From NCBI GenBank assembly GCA_036741235.1, contig DAINSQ010000060.1, positions 1-25,669 on the forward strand: a stretch of 25,669 nucleotides of DNA. Reading direction: 5' to 3'. Each line of letters opens with the position of its first letter. The first letter of the stretch is position 1. Position numbers and translations under genes: made by a program. Source of the stretch: JABWBR01 sp036741235. GTDB lineage: Bacteria > Bacteroidota > Bacteroidia > Chitinophagales > Saprospiraceae. The notes below the pieces were generated by a model, which worked only from the letters and a program-made list of their open reading frames with translations, was not told the DNA's origin and ran no database searches. Below, one piece after another: positions 17,451-24,441 of the stretch.

Positions 17451-18116
17451 ATGGCGAACTCTGTAGTTTATCCCGAGATCATCGAAATGCTGCGCAAGCA
17501 TTATCCTCAGTTGGCTGAACGGCCCTTGCAGGAAGAAATTGCCACCCACGGAGAGATCTACCGTTTCAAAGCCGGCAAAACCATCATGGATGTGGGCAGC
17601 TATGTCAAAATAATGCCTTTACTGATCAACGGCAGCATCAAGGTATCTCGTGAAAACGATGACGGCCGCGAATTGTTTCTGTACTATCTGCGCCCCGGCG
17701 AGTCCTGTACGATGTCGTTTACCTGCTGCCTGATGCACAAAAAAAGCGAGATCAGAACAGTAGCCGAAGACGACGTGACCCTTATCGGCATCCCAACCCG
17801 CTATATGGATGAATGGATGACCCGCTATCAAAGCTGGAAGAATTTTGTGCTGACCTCTTACGATCAACGCCTTATGGAATTGATCAATACGATCGACAGC
17901 ATTGCTTTTCAGCACATGGATGACCGGCTTGTTGATTATCTTCAGAAGAAGGCCCAGGCGCAAGGTACCCATACGATCGAAACTACCCACCAGGAAATCG
18001 CCCTCGACCTCAACGCTTCCCGCGAGGCGGTGTCGCGATTGCTTAAACAACTGGAGCGCCAGGGCCGCGTGGCACTGGGCCGCAACCGCATCGACCTCCT
18101 GGTGAAAGGGAAGTAA
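17451..18116 (+). CDS. Crp/Fnr-family transcriptional regulator
   Basis: A 221-residue dimeric regulator. An N-terminal cyclic-nucleotide-binding-type beta-roll (about 30-125) includes ILMDVGS-like TIMDVGSYVKIMPLLINGSI and ELFLYYLRPGESC. A dimer helix follows near 125-160, then a C-terminal winged helix at about 165-218 with THQEIALDLNASREAVSRLL as the recognition motif. The usual cAMP-contacting Arg/Ser pattern is absent from the loop after GES. Three cysteines, C86, C92 and C93 (CTMSFTCC), occupy that place instead, which suggests redox, metal or another signal rather than cAMP. It is the second gene of a pair with DUF983 (12-base gap). psuG follows after 73 bases and is a possible target. 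The exact subfamily is not identified. Confidence 0.9.
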   Translation: MANSVVYPEIIEMLRKHYPQLAERPLQEEIATHGEIYRFKAGKTIMDVGSYVKIMPLLINGSIKVSRENDDGRELFLYYLRPGESCTMSFTCCLMHKKSEIRTVAEDDVTLIGIPTRYMDEWMTRYQSWKNFVLTSYDQRLMELINTIDSIAFQHMDDRLVDYLQKKAQAQGTHTIETTHQEIALDLNASREAVSRLLKQLERQGRVALGRNRIDLLVKGK

Positions 18117-18128
18117 CAGGCTGGGGGA

Positions 18129-18190
18129 TTTTTGATGTTTGATTACTAATTATTTATACAATAAAATCATCCAGCATCCAGCATCAAAAA
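18129..18190. repeat. Inverted repeat overlapping the psuG start
   Basis: TTTTTGATG (18129-18137) and CATCAAAAA (18182-18190) form a 9-bp perfect inverted repeat across a 44-base A+T-rich spacer. The right arm ends on the A of the psuG ATG. Next to it lies a short tandem repeat, CATCCAG twice plus CATC (about 18171-18185). It could be an operator or a structure that hides the psuG start, or chance in A+T-rich DNA. Confidence 0.45.
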
Positions 18191-19104
18191 TGTCTCTTTT
18201 CCTGGATATATCACCTGAAGTAGCGCTCGCCTTGGAGGCCGGAGCACCGGTTGTTGCCCTCGAGTCAACGATCATCTCTCATGGCATGCCTTATCCGCAA
18301 AACGCGGCTACGGCGCAGGCGCTTGAGCAGGCGGTGCGCGACCATGGCGCTGTACCCGCAACTATCGCCGTGATGGACGGTCGGCTCAAGGTAGGGCTCA
18401 ATCCGGCCGAAATAGACCGGCTGGCCCGCGCCGGGCAATCGGTAATCAAACTGAGCCGTCGCGACCTTCCTTTTGTATTGACTAGTGGCGCCGATGGCGC
18501 TACAACCGTGGCCGCTACTATGATCATCGCCGACATGGCCTGCATCCGTTTTTTTGCCACCGGCGGCATCGGCGGCGTACACCGCGAGGCGGCATCCACG
18601 ATGGATATCTCCGCCGATCTCCAGGAACTTGCCCGCACCAACGTGGCCGTAGTTTGCGCCGGCGCCAAAGCCATCCTCGATCTGGAGCTCACCCTCGAAT
18701 ACCTCGAAACCCACGGCGTACCCGTCGTCGGCTACCAAACCGATGAATTTCCCGCTTTTTATTCCCGCCGCAGCGGCCTGCCCGTCGATTATCGCTACGA
18801 CGATCCCGAATCGCTGGCCTGCGCGGTCAAGGCCAAATGGGATATGGGCCTGCAAGGCGGCGTTATCATCGCCAATCCCATCCCCGAAGCTTACGATATG
18901 CCCGCCGCAACAATAGATGCGGCAATAAAACAAGCCCTGGCAGATGCAAAAGCCCAGGGAGTCAAAGGGAAAAAGATTACGCCGTTCTTGTTGGCGCGCA
19001 TCGAACAACTTACCGGCGGCAGCAGCCTGACTTCCAATATTCAACTGGCCATCAATAACGCCGGGCTGGCTGCCCGACTGGCCTTGGCGTTTTCAAGATT
19101 GTGA
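18190..19104 (+). CDS. psuG: Pseudouridine-5'-phosphate glycosidase
   Basis: PsuG cleaves the C-C glycosidic bond of pseudouridine 5'-phosphate to uracil and ribose 5-phosphate, a step of pseudouridine catabolism. The 304-residue product matches the family length. Residues equivalent to the E. coli active site are present with a constant offset of six: E25 in ALESTIISHGMPYPQN, K87 in KLSRRDLPF, D143 in ISADLQEL and K160 in CAGAKAILD. GGIGGVHR near 125-132 is the phosphate-loop-like signature. I chose the ATG at 18190; the frame extends upstream to a TTG at 18139, but that part is A+T-rich and unlike the family. No psuK kinase or nucleoside transporter is in the window. The stop converges with the TonB-receptor stop with 6 bases between. 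Confidence 0.95.
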   Translation: MSLFLDISPEVALALEAGAPVVALESTIISHGMPYPQNAATAQALEQAVRDHGAVPATIAVMDGRLKVGLNPAEIDRLARAGQSVIKLSRRDLPFVLTSGADGATTVAATMIIADMACIRFFATGGIGGVHREAASTMDISADLQELARTNVAVVCAGAKAILDLELTLEYLETHGVPVVGYQTDEFPAFYSRRSGLPVDYRYDDPESLACAVKAKWDMGLQGGVIIANPIPEAYDMPAATIDAAIKQALADAKAQGVKGKKITPFLLARIEQLTGGSSLTSNIQLAINNAGLAARLALAFSRL

Positions 19105-19110
19105 CAGCAA

Positions 19111-21441
19111 CTAAAACTCAATCCGGTAGCTCAAAATCGGGATCAGCCCCAATTGTCGTTTTATGACTACGGCCTTTTGTTGGGTGTCGAAATAGCTAAA
19201 TGCCGTATTTTGGGCATTTGTAGCATTTTGAATATCGAGATAAAGCGAACTGCTGGCTTTGCGCTTTTGCCATTGCAAGTATACGCGCAGGTCTAAGCGA
19301 AGGTAGTCGGCCTGTCGTAGACTAAAAGCCTCCCCGTCGCGGTATACTGTAGCGCCGGCGGCAGCGGAGGCCTCGGCATCGATGGGGGTATCGCGAAAAC
19401 CGCCCGCGTAGACCAATCTGGCATTGGCGCCGAGGGTACGCTCGCCGCGGCCCTCGCGTTGTTTTTTCCACTCGCGGCCGGCAGTGGCGTTAAAGATATA
19501 ATTGCCATTGTAGCGCGTATTACGCCATAAGCCGCCGGCAGTGCGGTATTTGGAATCGTAGAGCGTGGCGTTGAGCAGATAATACCAGCGGCCGGTAAAC
19601 AGTTGCTGCCAGTTAAGTTCAAGCCCGTAATTACGCCCAAGGCCGTCATTGTAAAGGGGCATCGGCACACTGGTTTCTACGAGGTTCAAGGCCGAGAAAG
19701 CGCTGCCCGATTCCCTCGCGGGAACAGGCACGTCGAAAAGATGCTGATAAAATGCCTCGGCGCGCAACGCCCCCTGTCGGGCCAATTGTCGTTCATAGCT
19801 CAACACGATGTGATGAGCCCGAGTGGGCGCCAGCCGGTCGTTTTGAATACTCCCTGCCTGTGCAAAATACAATTGCGGCTGCTGAAGCTGGCTGTGCAAC
19901 CCGTAACTCAGCGACAGCGTATGCCTGGGGGCGGGTCTCCATTCTGCCGACAGGCGGGGCTCCAGGGCGCTTGTACCGTTAAAATCAAAATATAACCCAT
20001 GCAAACCCGCATTCAACCGCAAGCGATTGCTCAGTTGGGCCTGCCACTGGGCGTAAGGCTGCAGCAACAGCCCGCCGCCGTCGCCGTTGACAAGCGTATC
20101 CGACAATACCGCGGAGATTAAGGTATAGTGTTGGTAACCCGCCATAATCCCCGCCCTCAGACGGCTGCCTGATCCAAATTTGCGGGTGATAAAGCTATGG
20201 AGCGACAACTTGGATTGCCCGTATTCGTCTGTTTCCTGGCGTTGGGGATTCAGTCCGTCGTCAAGGCGGTCGCCAAAGCGGTCGCTGTCGAGCGCCGACC
20301 AGGCGGCGACGGTACGCCATACGCCCTGAGCGCCGACGGGGGCGGTAAAAGAGGCGCCAAGCGTACCCATACGCGAGCGGAAAGTAATATCGTAGCGATC
20401 TTTTTGAAACTCCCACAACGAGGAATCGCGCTGCGCCTCAAACAAATTTTCACTGAAGCCGCCCACGCCGAAGAGCGTCCACTGCCCGCCACGAGCGGTT
20501 GGAAAAACAAGATTAAACGACAAATCCTGAAAACTGATCGCCTCATCGCCCAGTTCGAGCCCCATCGCGCTCAGCAGTCCGATGGTAGAATAGCGATAAT
20601 TAACCAGATACGAGGCGCCGGAGCGACGCGCGAGCGGGCCTTCGGCGGCCATATCGAGGCCGATGAGGCCGGCCTGGGCAGTAAATTCGTGGCGCTGGTC
20701 GTTGCCGCGGCGCAGGCGCATATCCATCACCCCCGACAAAGCGTTGCCGAAGCCGGTGGGGAAAGCTCCGGTATAAAAGTCGGATGCCGCCAGCAATTGC
20801 GCGCTCAGCATCATCACACCGCCGCCGTTGGCCGTAACGCGATCGCTGAAAGTGCCCGCATTGGGGGTATGATTGGGATTGACGATGTCAACATCTTCCA
20901 ATCGCCATAGCAAGCCGTTGGGCGAGTTGCCCCTGATTGAGATGCCGTTGGCCTGGTCGTTGTCGCTCGCTACCCCCGAAAAAGCCATGGCCAGCCGGGC
21001 GGGGTCGAAGAAGGTAGCGGGGAAACGCAGGGTTTCTTCTACCGTCAGCGTTCGCACGGTAGGGCAATAACTCCGGGCATCGCTGCGAGGCGCCCGCACA
21101 ACGATTTCGGATAAATCGGCGGGCGCTTCCTGCAGGGCAAAGTCGAGTACCAGCTCTTTGCCCGAAACAAGGGTCACCTCGGCTACCTGAAGGCTTTGAT
21201 ACCCGAGATGCATCACCTGCACGCGGTAGCGGCCAACCGGTATTGCCGGCAAGCGGTAATAGCCTGCGCTGTCGGCAGCAGTGCCCCACGCTGTGTCGAG
21301 TAAGGATATAGTAGCGCCGGCTAGCGGTTGACGGGTATCCGCATCGATGATGCGACCTCGAAGGGTCTGGACAAGCTGCTGCGCCGTAGCAGCAGTTCCG
21401 AGAATTAGTATTAATGTTACAAGAAGCAGGTGTTTGTTCAT
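19111..21441 (-). CDS. TonB-dependent receptor with CarboxypepD_reg-like domain
   Basis: An outer-membrane active-transport barrel; the substrate is unknown. The 776-residue product begins with a signal peptide (MNKHLLLVTLILILGTAATA). A CarboxypepD_reg-like domain follows at about 25-105 (GRIIDADTRQPLAGATISLL). The plug is at about 110-220, with SDNDQANGISIRGNSPNGLL and FPTGFGNALSGVMDMRLR. A roughly 550-residue barrel ends in SYRIEF, whose final Phe is typical of barrels folded by BamA. I chose the ATG at 21439-21441 over an upstream in-frame start because MNKH begins the signal peptide and the -7 promoter element sits 30 bases upstream. No SusD-like partner or sigma/anti-sigma pair adjoins it, so this is a solitary receptor. 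The isolated locus and downstream convergence suggest single-gene transcription. Confidence 0.92.
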   Translation of the reverse strand: MNKHLLLVTLILILGTAATAQQLVQTLRGRIIDADTRQPLAGATISLLDTAWGTAADSAGYYRLPAIPVGRYRVQVMHLGYQSLQVAEVTLVSGKELVLDFALQEAPADLSEIVVRAPRSDARSYCPTVRTLTVEETLRFPATFFDPARLAMAFSGVASDNDQANGISIRGNSPNGLLWRLEDVDIVNPNHTPNAGTFSDRVTANGGGVMMLSAQLLAASDFYTGAFPTGFGNALSGVMDMRLRRGNDQRHEFTAQAGLIGLDMAAEGPLARRSGASYLVNYRYSTIGLLSAMGLELGDEAISFQDLSFNLVFPTARGGQWTLFGVGGFSENLFEAQRDSSLWEFQKDRYDITFRSRMGTLGASFTAPVGAQGVWRTVAAWSALDSDRFGDRLDDGLNPQRQETDEYGQSKLSLHSFITRKFGSGSRLRAGIMAGYQHYTLISAVLSDTLVNGDGGGLLLQPYAQWQAQLSNRLRLNAGLHGLYFDFNGTSALEPRLSAEWRPAPRHTLSLSYGLHSQLQQPQLYFAQAGSIQNDRLAPTRAHHIVLSYERQLARQGALRAEAFYQHLFDVPVPARESGSAFSALNLVETSVPMPLYNDGLGRNYGLELNWQQLFTGRWYYLLNATLYDSKYRTAGGLWRNTRYNGNYIFNATAGREWKKQREGRGERTLGANARLVYAGGFRDTPIDAEASAAAGATVYRDGEAFSLRQADYLRLDLRVYLQWQKRKASSSLYLDIQNATNAQNTAFSYFDTQQKAVVIKRQLGLIPILSYRIEF

Positions 21442-21471
21442 GTTGCAGTTGCCTGTATGATGCCAGGCCTG

Positions 21472-21479
21472 CAAAGATA
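21472..21479 (-). promoter_or_regulatory. -7 promoter element of the TonB-receptor gene
   Basis: On the minus strand TATCTTTG exactly matches the Bacteroidota -7 consensus TAnnTTTG and is followed by CAGG. It lies 30 bases upstream of the chosen ATG. A short hairpin, GCCTG/CAGGC (21451-21455 and 21464-21468), lies in the presumed 5' leader. A -33 TTG is not obvious. Confidence 0.6.
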
Positions 21480-21496
21480 GGGGGTATTTTTGTGAA

Positions 21497-21583
21497 TCGG
21501 GAGCGCCTGGGGGTTGGTTTAGCTATAACTGGGGTCGCCATCGTTGAGTTTAGCTTTACTCGGGAGCGCCTGGGGTGGTTTAG
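21497..21583. repeat. Direct repeat upstream of the TonB-receptor gene
   Basis: TCGGGAGCGCCTGGGG plus GGTTTAG occurs twice, at 21497-21522 and 21560-21583, 63 bases apart and nearly identical. A third TTTAGC lies between them. The position just upstream of the receptor promoter would suit a pair of regulator sites, or a decayed duplication. Confidence 0.6.
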
Positions 21584-21630
21584 CGGTAGGGGTTAGTTCA
21601 AACAGAGAACCCACAACCTAAACCGACAAC

Positions 21631-22224
21631 CTACCTCCTCCCCAAAAACCTTACCACATCTGCCTTGCCGACGTGGTAAAGCCCTTCATTCAATTCAATA
21701 GTATGCGCGGCGTTGGCGATTTGCTGCAAGCCCGAAAAATCGCGGCTTAACATTTCTGGCGTATATAGCAGGGAGAGTTGGTTGGGGCCTCCGGAAGTAT
21801 TTTGCAATTGTTTGGGATGAAAACACTCCAGGGCTATCAATCCGTTTTCGTTAAGCATAGTTGTCAGTTGCCGATGAAAGGCAGGCCTGATCTGCTCGGG
21901 CAGGTGAAAAAATACCAGGGCGATCAAATCAAATTTTTCGCCTTCATAAGGGAGATCGGCGGCGTCGAAAATGTCGTAGCGGATAGCAACTCCTTGCTTT
22001 TCGGCCAGTTGGAGGGCCTTTTTGCGGCCTTCCGTACTCAAATCAAAGGCAAAAACTTCCCATCCCAGCTTGGCGGCGTAAACGGCATCCCGGCCTTCGC
22101 CCGCGCCAGGTACGAGGATTTTACCCGGCGACAATAAGTCAATAACAGATTTGAAATAGGCGTTCGGTTCAATGCCGTAGGCGTATTCCTGTTGGGCGTA
22201 TCTTTCATTCCAGAAATTATTCAT
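21631..22224 (-). CDS. Class I SAM-dependent methyltransferase
   Basis: A 197-residue methyltransferase of the TehB/thiopurine-methyltransferase-like type. The S-adenosylmethionine-binding motif I is clear: ILVPGAGEGRDAVYAAKLGW near residues 36-55, followed by the acidic end of strand 2 (VFAFDLS). Further motifs are DIFDAADLPY near 84-93 and FDLIALVFFHLP near 98-109. The N-terminal FWNERYAQQEYAYGIEPN is the usual opening of this group. The substrate is unknown; relatives act on tellurite, thiols or small molecules. It starts 11 bases after the CBS-domain gene, with GAGGGCGGT before the ATG, so the two form an operon. No membrane segment or signal peptide is seen, so it should be cytoplasmic. 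Confidence 0.88.
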   Translation of the reverse strand: MNNFWNERYAQQEYAYGIEPNAYFKSVIDLLSPGKILVPGAGEGRDAVYAAKLGWEVFAFDLSTEGRKKALQLAEKQGVAIRYDIFDAADLPYEGEKFDLIALVFFHLPEQIRPAFHRQLTTMLNENGLIALECFHPKQLQNTSGGPNQLSLLYTPEMLSRDFSGLQQIANAAHTIELNEGLYHVGKADVVRFLGRR

Positions 22225-22235
22225 ACCGCCCTCAT

Positions 22236-22895
22236 TTATACATTTAGATAAGTCATCAGCGCGTCGTAGCGTTCTTTTAGCGAATCAAAGTATTCTGATT
22301 CGTAGAAAGAGGCCTTCACCTCGTAGTTAAACCGTTCGAAGGTAGCGATGATAGAATGCACATTCAGCCGGTTGAGCTTGAGTGTAACTTCTATGCGTTC
22401 GGAAGCGGCATTCGTTGTGATAAACGCGCTGATAATCGCCGCATTTTCAGATTCTACTATACGGGCAATTTCCGCCAGCGAATAGTCGCGTTTGGCCATT
22501 TCCAGCACAATAATACAACCTGGTTCTACAAAAGAAACTGCCGAGGCGAAATAGCGCAACAGGTCTTCCATTGTAATCAATCCCAGATAATTGTGTTGAT
22601 CGTCTACTACGGGCACAACTGTAAGCTGGTGTTCTGCCAGCAGTCGCATGATTTCAAAAATATGGTCGGAATTTTTGGCATACACCAGCGGCACGGACAG
22701 TGCGTAAGAGCCCACGGCTTCCTCGGCGTCATTGTTGAGTACGTCATCTTCGGAGAGCAATCCCAGCAATTGACGGTCGTTCACAATAGGCAGGTGCCTG
22801 ATATAGAAATCGGACATTACGCCGAGCGCTTCATCGCCGGTATCGGAGGTGCGCAGCGGCAAAATGGCAGAAGAGAGCAAGTTTTCAGCTATCAT
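22236..22895 (-). CDS. CBS-domain protein with C-terminal ACT-like part
   Basis: A 219-residue soluble protein. Two CBS modules span about 1-130 (RHLPIVNDRQLLGLLSEDDV, then TVVPVVDDQHNYLGLITMED); such pairs bind adenosine nucleotides or SAM. The C-terminal 80 residues (CIIVLEMAKRDYSLAEIARI and IEVTLKLN) resemble the ACT-like end of AcuB-type CBS proteins. No catalytic domain is present, so it is probably a sensor or regulator. It is the first gene of a two-gene operon with the methyltransferase (11-base gap); a CBS-bound SAM or nucleotide link between the two is inference only. An intrinsic terminator of the upstream gene separates them from the TM2 gene, so a separate promoter is expected within about 40 bases, although none is clear. 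Confidence 0.85.
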   Translation of the reverse strand: MIAENLLSSAILPLRTSDTGDEALGVMSDFYIRHLPIVNDRQLLGLLSEDDVLNNDAEEAVGSYALSVPLVYAKNSDHIFEIMRLLAEHQLTVVPVVDDQHNYLGLITMEDLLRYFASAVSFVEPGCIIVLEMAKRDYSLAEIARIVESENAAIISAFITTNAASERIEVTLKLNRLNVHSIIATFERFNYEVKASFYESEYFDSLKERYDALMTYLNV

Positions 22896-22918
22896 AGCAC
22901 CAGTATTATTAGGTCGTC

Positions 22919-22949
22919 AAAAAAAAAAAGATGCCGGGATCATCCCAGC
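22919..22949 (-). terminator. Rho-independent terminator after the TM2-TPR gene
   Basis: On the minus strand a 7-bp stem with one wobble, GCTGGGA/TCCCGGC, has a 3-base loop that contains the TGA stop of the TM2-TPR gene. ATC and a run of 11 T follow. The stem overlaps the last codons, so termination is tight on the gene end. It separates this gene from the CBS-methyltransferase operon. Confidence 0.75.
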
Positions 22950-23770
22950 AACTTGCGTTTTTGGCTGGCAAACTCATCTTCAGTGAGCAGGCCTCTTTCG
23001 CGCAATTCGCCCAGGCGTTTGAGTTGTTCGAGCAAATCAGCCGAAGGCGGCGCGCCCAGCGGTTCCAGCGGAGTTGCTTCTATGGCTTTGGGGGCATCGC
23101 CGGATGGGGCGGCGCCGGGTTCAAGCCTGAATCCGTTGGCCTCAAAAGCGTCGAACTTATCCTGGATGCGCAGGTAAGCCAGCGCGTCGTGGGTTTTGAT
23201 GCGGGCAAAATCGTTAAACCCGAGCGCTACAGCCCTGTCGAGGTGAAGAAAAGCCTCATCGGCTTCTTCGGTAAGCGATAGTGCGCAGGCAAGGTTAAAA
23301 TGCACAGCTACATCGTTGGGATTGATCTCAAGGGCCTTCTCGAAATCGGCAATGGCCCCTTCGTAGTCGTAGTCTTTGTATTTCTGAATGCCGCTGTTTT
23401 TCAGCGCCTCATTGCTGGGGCGGGCAGGCGCTTGCGCTCGGGGGCGCTCGGGCGCGCGCCGGTCGCGGCGTTCCTCACGGCGCTCTTCTCTTCTTTCCAC
23501 TCGTTCGCGATAGCGGACATCTCTGTTTCGTTCAAATTCCGGGCGTTCGCGCCAGTCGTCTTTATTTCGGTTGTATTTGACATTAAAAGACTCCTGGTCC
23601 ATCGAGAAAAAAGCGATGGCGTCAATGAGCCCCAGCAATACGCTAAGCCCGAAAAAGAAAAACAGGAAAAGATACAACAGCCCCAATCCCACCTGGCCGA
23701 GGTAGAACCGGTGCACGCCGATCCATCCGAAAAAAAGCGCTAAAATGCCCGCAACGTTTTTGTCTTTCAT
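22940..23770 (-). CDS. TM2-domain protein with TPR and SHOCT-like tail
   Basis: A 276-residue membrane protein with an uncommon domain string. Residues 4-57 form a TM2 domain: two helices with the signature LFFGWIGVHRFYLGQVGLGL and the short turn GLIDAIAFF. Residues 68-118 are a strongly Arg/Glu-rich linker (RERVERREERREERRDRR). Residues 121-200 hold two or so TPR-like helical repeats (YKDYDYEGAIADFEKALEIN, then HFNLACALS). A Pro/Ala-rich spacer leads to a SHOCT-like end at about 246-276 (LGELRERGLLTEDEFASQKR). The cytoplasmic TPR suggests a scaffold or partner-binding role. The function is unknown. A hairpin terminator overlaps its stop codon. It lies downstream of the Hsp20 terminator, so it needs its own promoter. 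Confidence 0.85.
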   Translation of the reverse strand: MKDKNVAGILALFFGWIGVHRFYLGQVGLGLLYLFLFFFFGLSVLLGLIDAIAFFSMDQESFNVKYNRNKDDWRERPEFERNRDVRYRERVERREERREERRDRRAPERPRAQAPARPSNEALKNSGIQKYKDYDYEGAIADFEKALEINPNDVAVHFNLACALSLTEEADEAFLHLDRAVALGFNDFARIKTHDALAYLRIQDKFDAFEANGFRLEPGAAPSGDAPKAIEATPLEPLGAPPSADLLEQLKRLGELRERGLLTEDEFASQKRKLLG

Positions 23771-23824
23771 TACCGTTTATTTTCCAGCATGCTAAGTAAC
23801 AGCAAAAAACAATAAGATGCAACG

Positions 23825-23853
23825 AAAAAGGCCGTCTCTCTCGGAGACGGCCT
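23825..23853 (-). terminator. Rho-independent terminator after the Hsp20 genes
   Basis: A perfect 10-bp stem, AGGCCGTCTC/GAGACGGCCT (23829-23838 and 23844-23853), has a 5-base loop. On the minus strand it is followed by a T-run (TTTTTCGTT). It sits about 37 bases after the stop of the downstream Hsp20 gene and closes that transcription unit. Confidence 0.85.
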
Positions 23854-23889
23854 GAAATAAACACCTAAAACCCTATTAACTAACCTATA

Positions 23890-24333
23890 TTATGCGATTT
23901 CGATCGTGCGAACTTCTTCGGGTTTGGCTACTTCTACGCGGGGCACTACCACAGTAAGTACGCCTTTTTCGTAGGTAGCTTTAATGTCGTCAGCTTTCAC
24001 TGTTTCCGGCAGCTGGAAACTGCGAGCGAAAGAAGTGTAGTTGAACTCGCGGCGGGTATACTTCCCATCCTTGATATCTTCTTTCTTTTCTTCTTTCGAA
24101 GCGGAAACAGTCAGGTAGCCTTTGTCGACATTCACCTTGAAGTCCTTCTTGTCCAAACCCGGGGCAGCGAATTCCATGCGGTAGCTGTCGGGGGTTTCAA
24201 TTACATTAACCGACGGTTGGCTGATGGTAAAGTCAGCGCCGATGAAGTCACCGATGTTTCTGTTAAAGAAATCATCGACCCAATTGCCGAAGCCCTTGGC
24301 CGGAGCAAAGGGATTATACTTGATAAGGCTCAT
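23890..24333 (-). CDS. Hsp20/alpha-crystallin small heat-shock protein (copy A)
   Basis: A 147-residue cytosolic holdase chaperone that keeps unfolding proteins soluble under stress. The alpha-crystallin domain spans about 37-140 (VNVIETPDSYRMEFAAPGLD, then FARSFQLPETVKADDIKATY, GVLTVVVP). The C-terminal I-x-I motif that binds a neighbouring subunit in the oligomer is present (RTIEIA). Its N-terminus, MSLIKYNPFAPAKGFGNWVD, is short and typical. It is the second of two tandem Hsp20 genes, 108 bases after copy B, and an intrinsic terminator follows it. The two copies share the PGLDK-DF stretch and the RTIEIA end but differ in their N-termini, which suggests mixed or specialised oligomers. A sigma-32-like sequence lies just upstream. 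Confidence 0.96.
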   Translation of the reverse strand: MSLIKYNPFAPAKGFGNWVDDFFNRNIGDFIGADFTISQPSVNVIETPDSYRMEFAAPGLDKKDFKVNVDKGYLTVSASKEEKKEDIKDGKYTRREFNYTSFARSFQLPETVKADDIKATYEKGVLTVVVPRVEVAKPEEVRTIEIA

Positions 24334-24373
24334 AACAGCTGTTAAATTGGTTAAACCATTTGGGTCACTTCTA

Positions 24374-24411
24374 TATATTCAACAACTTTTGCGGGCAAAA
24401 CATTGAATATA
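24374..24411. repeat. Nested palindrome between the two Hsp20 genes
   Basis: Outer 9-bp arms TATATTCAA/TTGAATATA (24374-24382, 24403-24411) enclose inner 6-bp arms TTTTGC/GCAAAA (24387-24392, 24395-24400). A further TATTCAAT lies at 24431-24438. It is not the CIRCE motif. It lacks a T-run next to the stem, so operator or RNA-structure roles fit better than termination. Confidence 0.6.
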
Positions 24412-24441
24412 GTCTGTCATCCCAATGTCATATTCAATTAC

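Noticed and set aside
17619..18050. Minus-strand frame inside the Crp-type gene
   Set aside because: It overlaps a well-supported regulator on the other strand and has no recognisable domain.
18139..18189. Longer psuG start at a TTG (18139)
   Set aside because: The added residues are encoded by A+T-rich intergenic-type DNA and have no match to PsuG; the family begins near the ATG at 18190.
22919..22929. A-run as a slippage or phase-variable tract
   Set aside because: It lies outside any reading frame and is explained as the T-run of the terminator on the minus strand.
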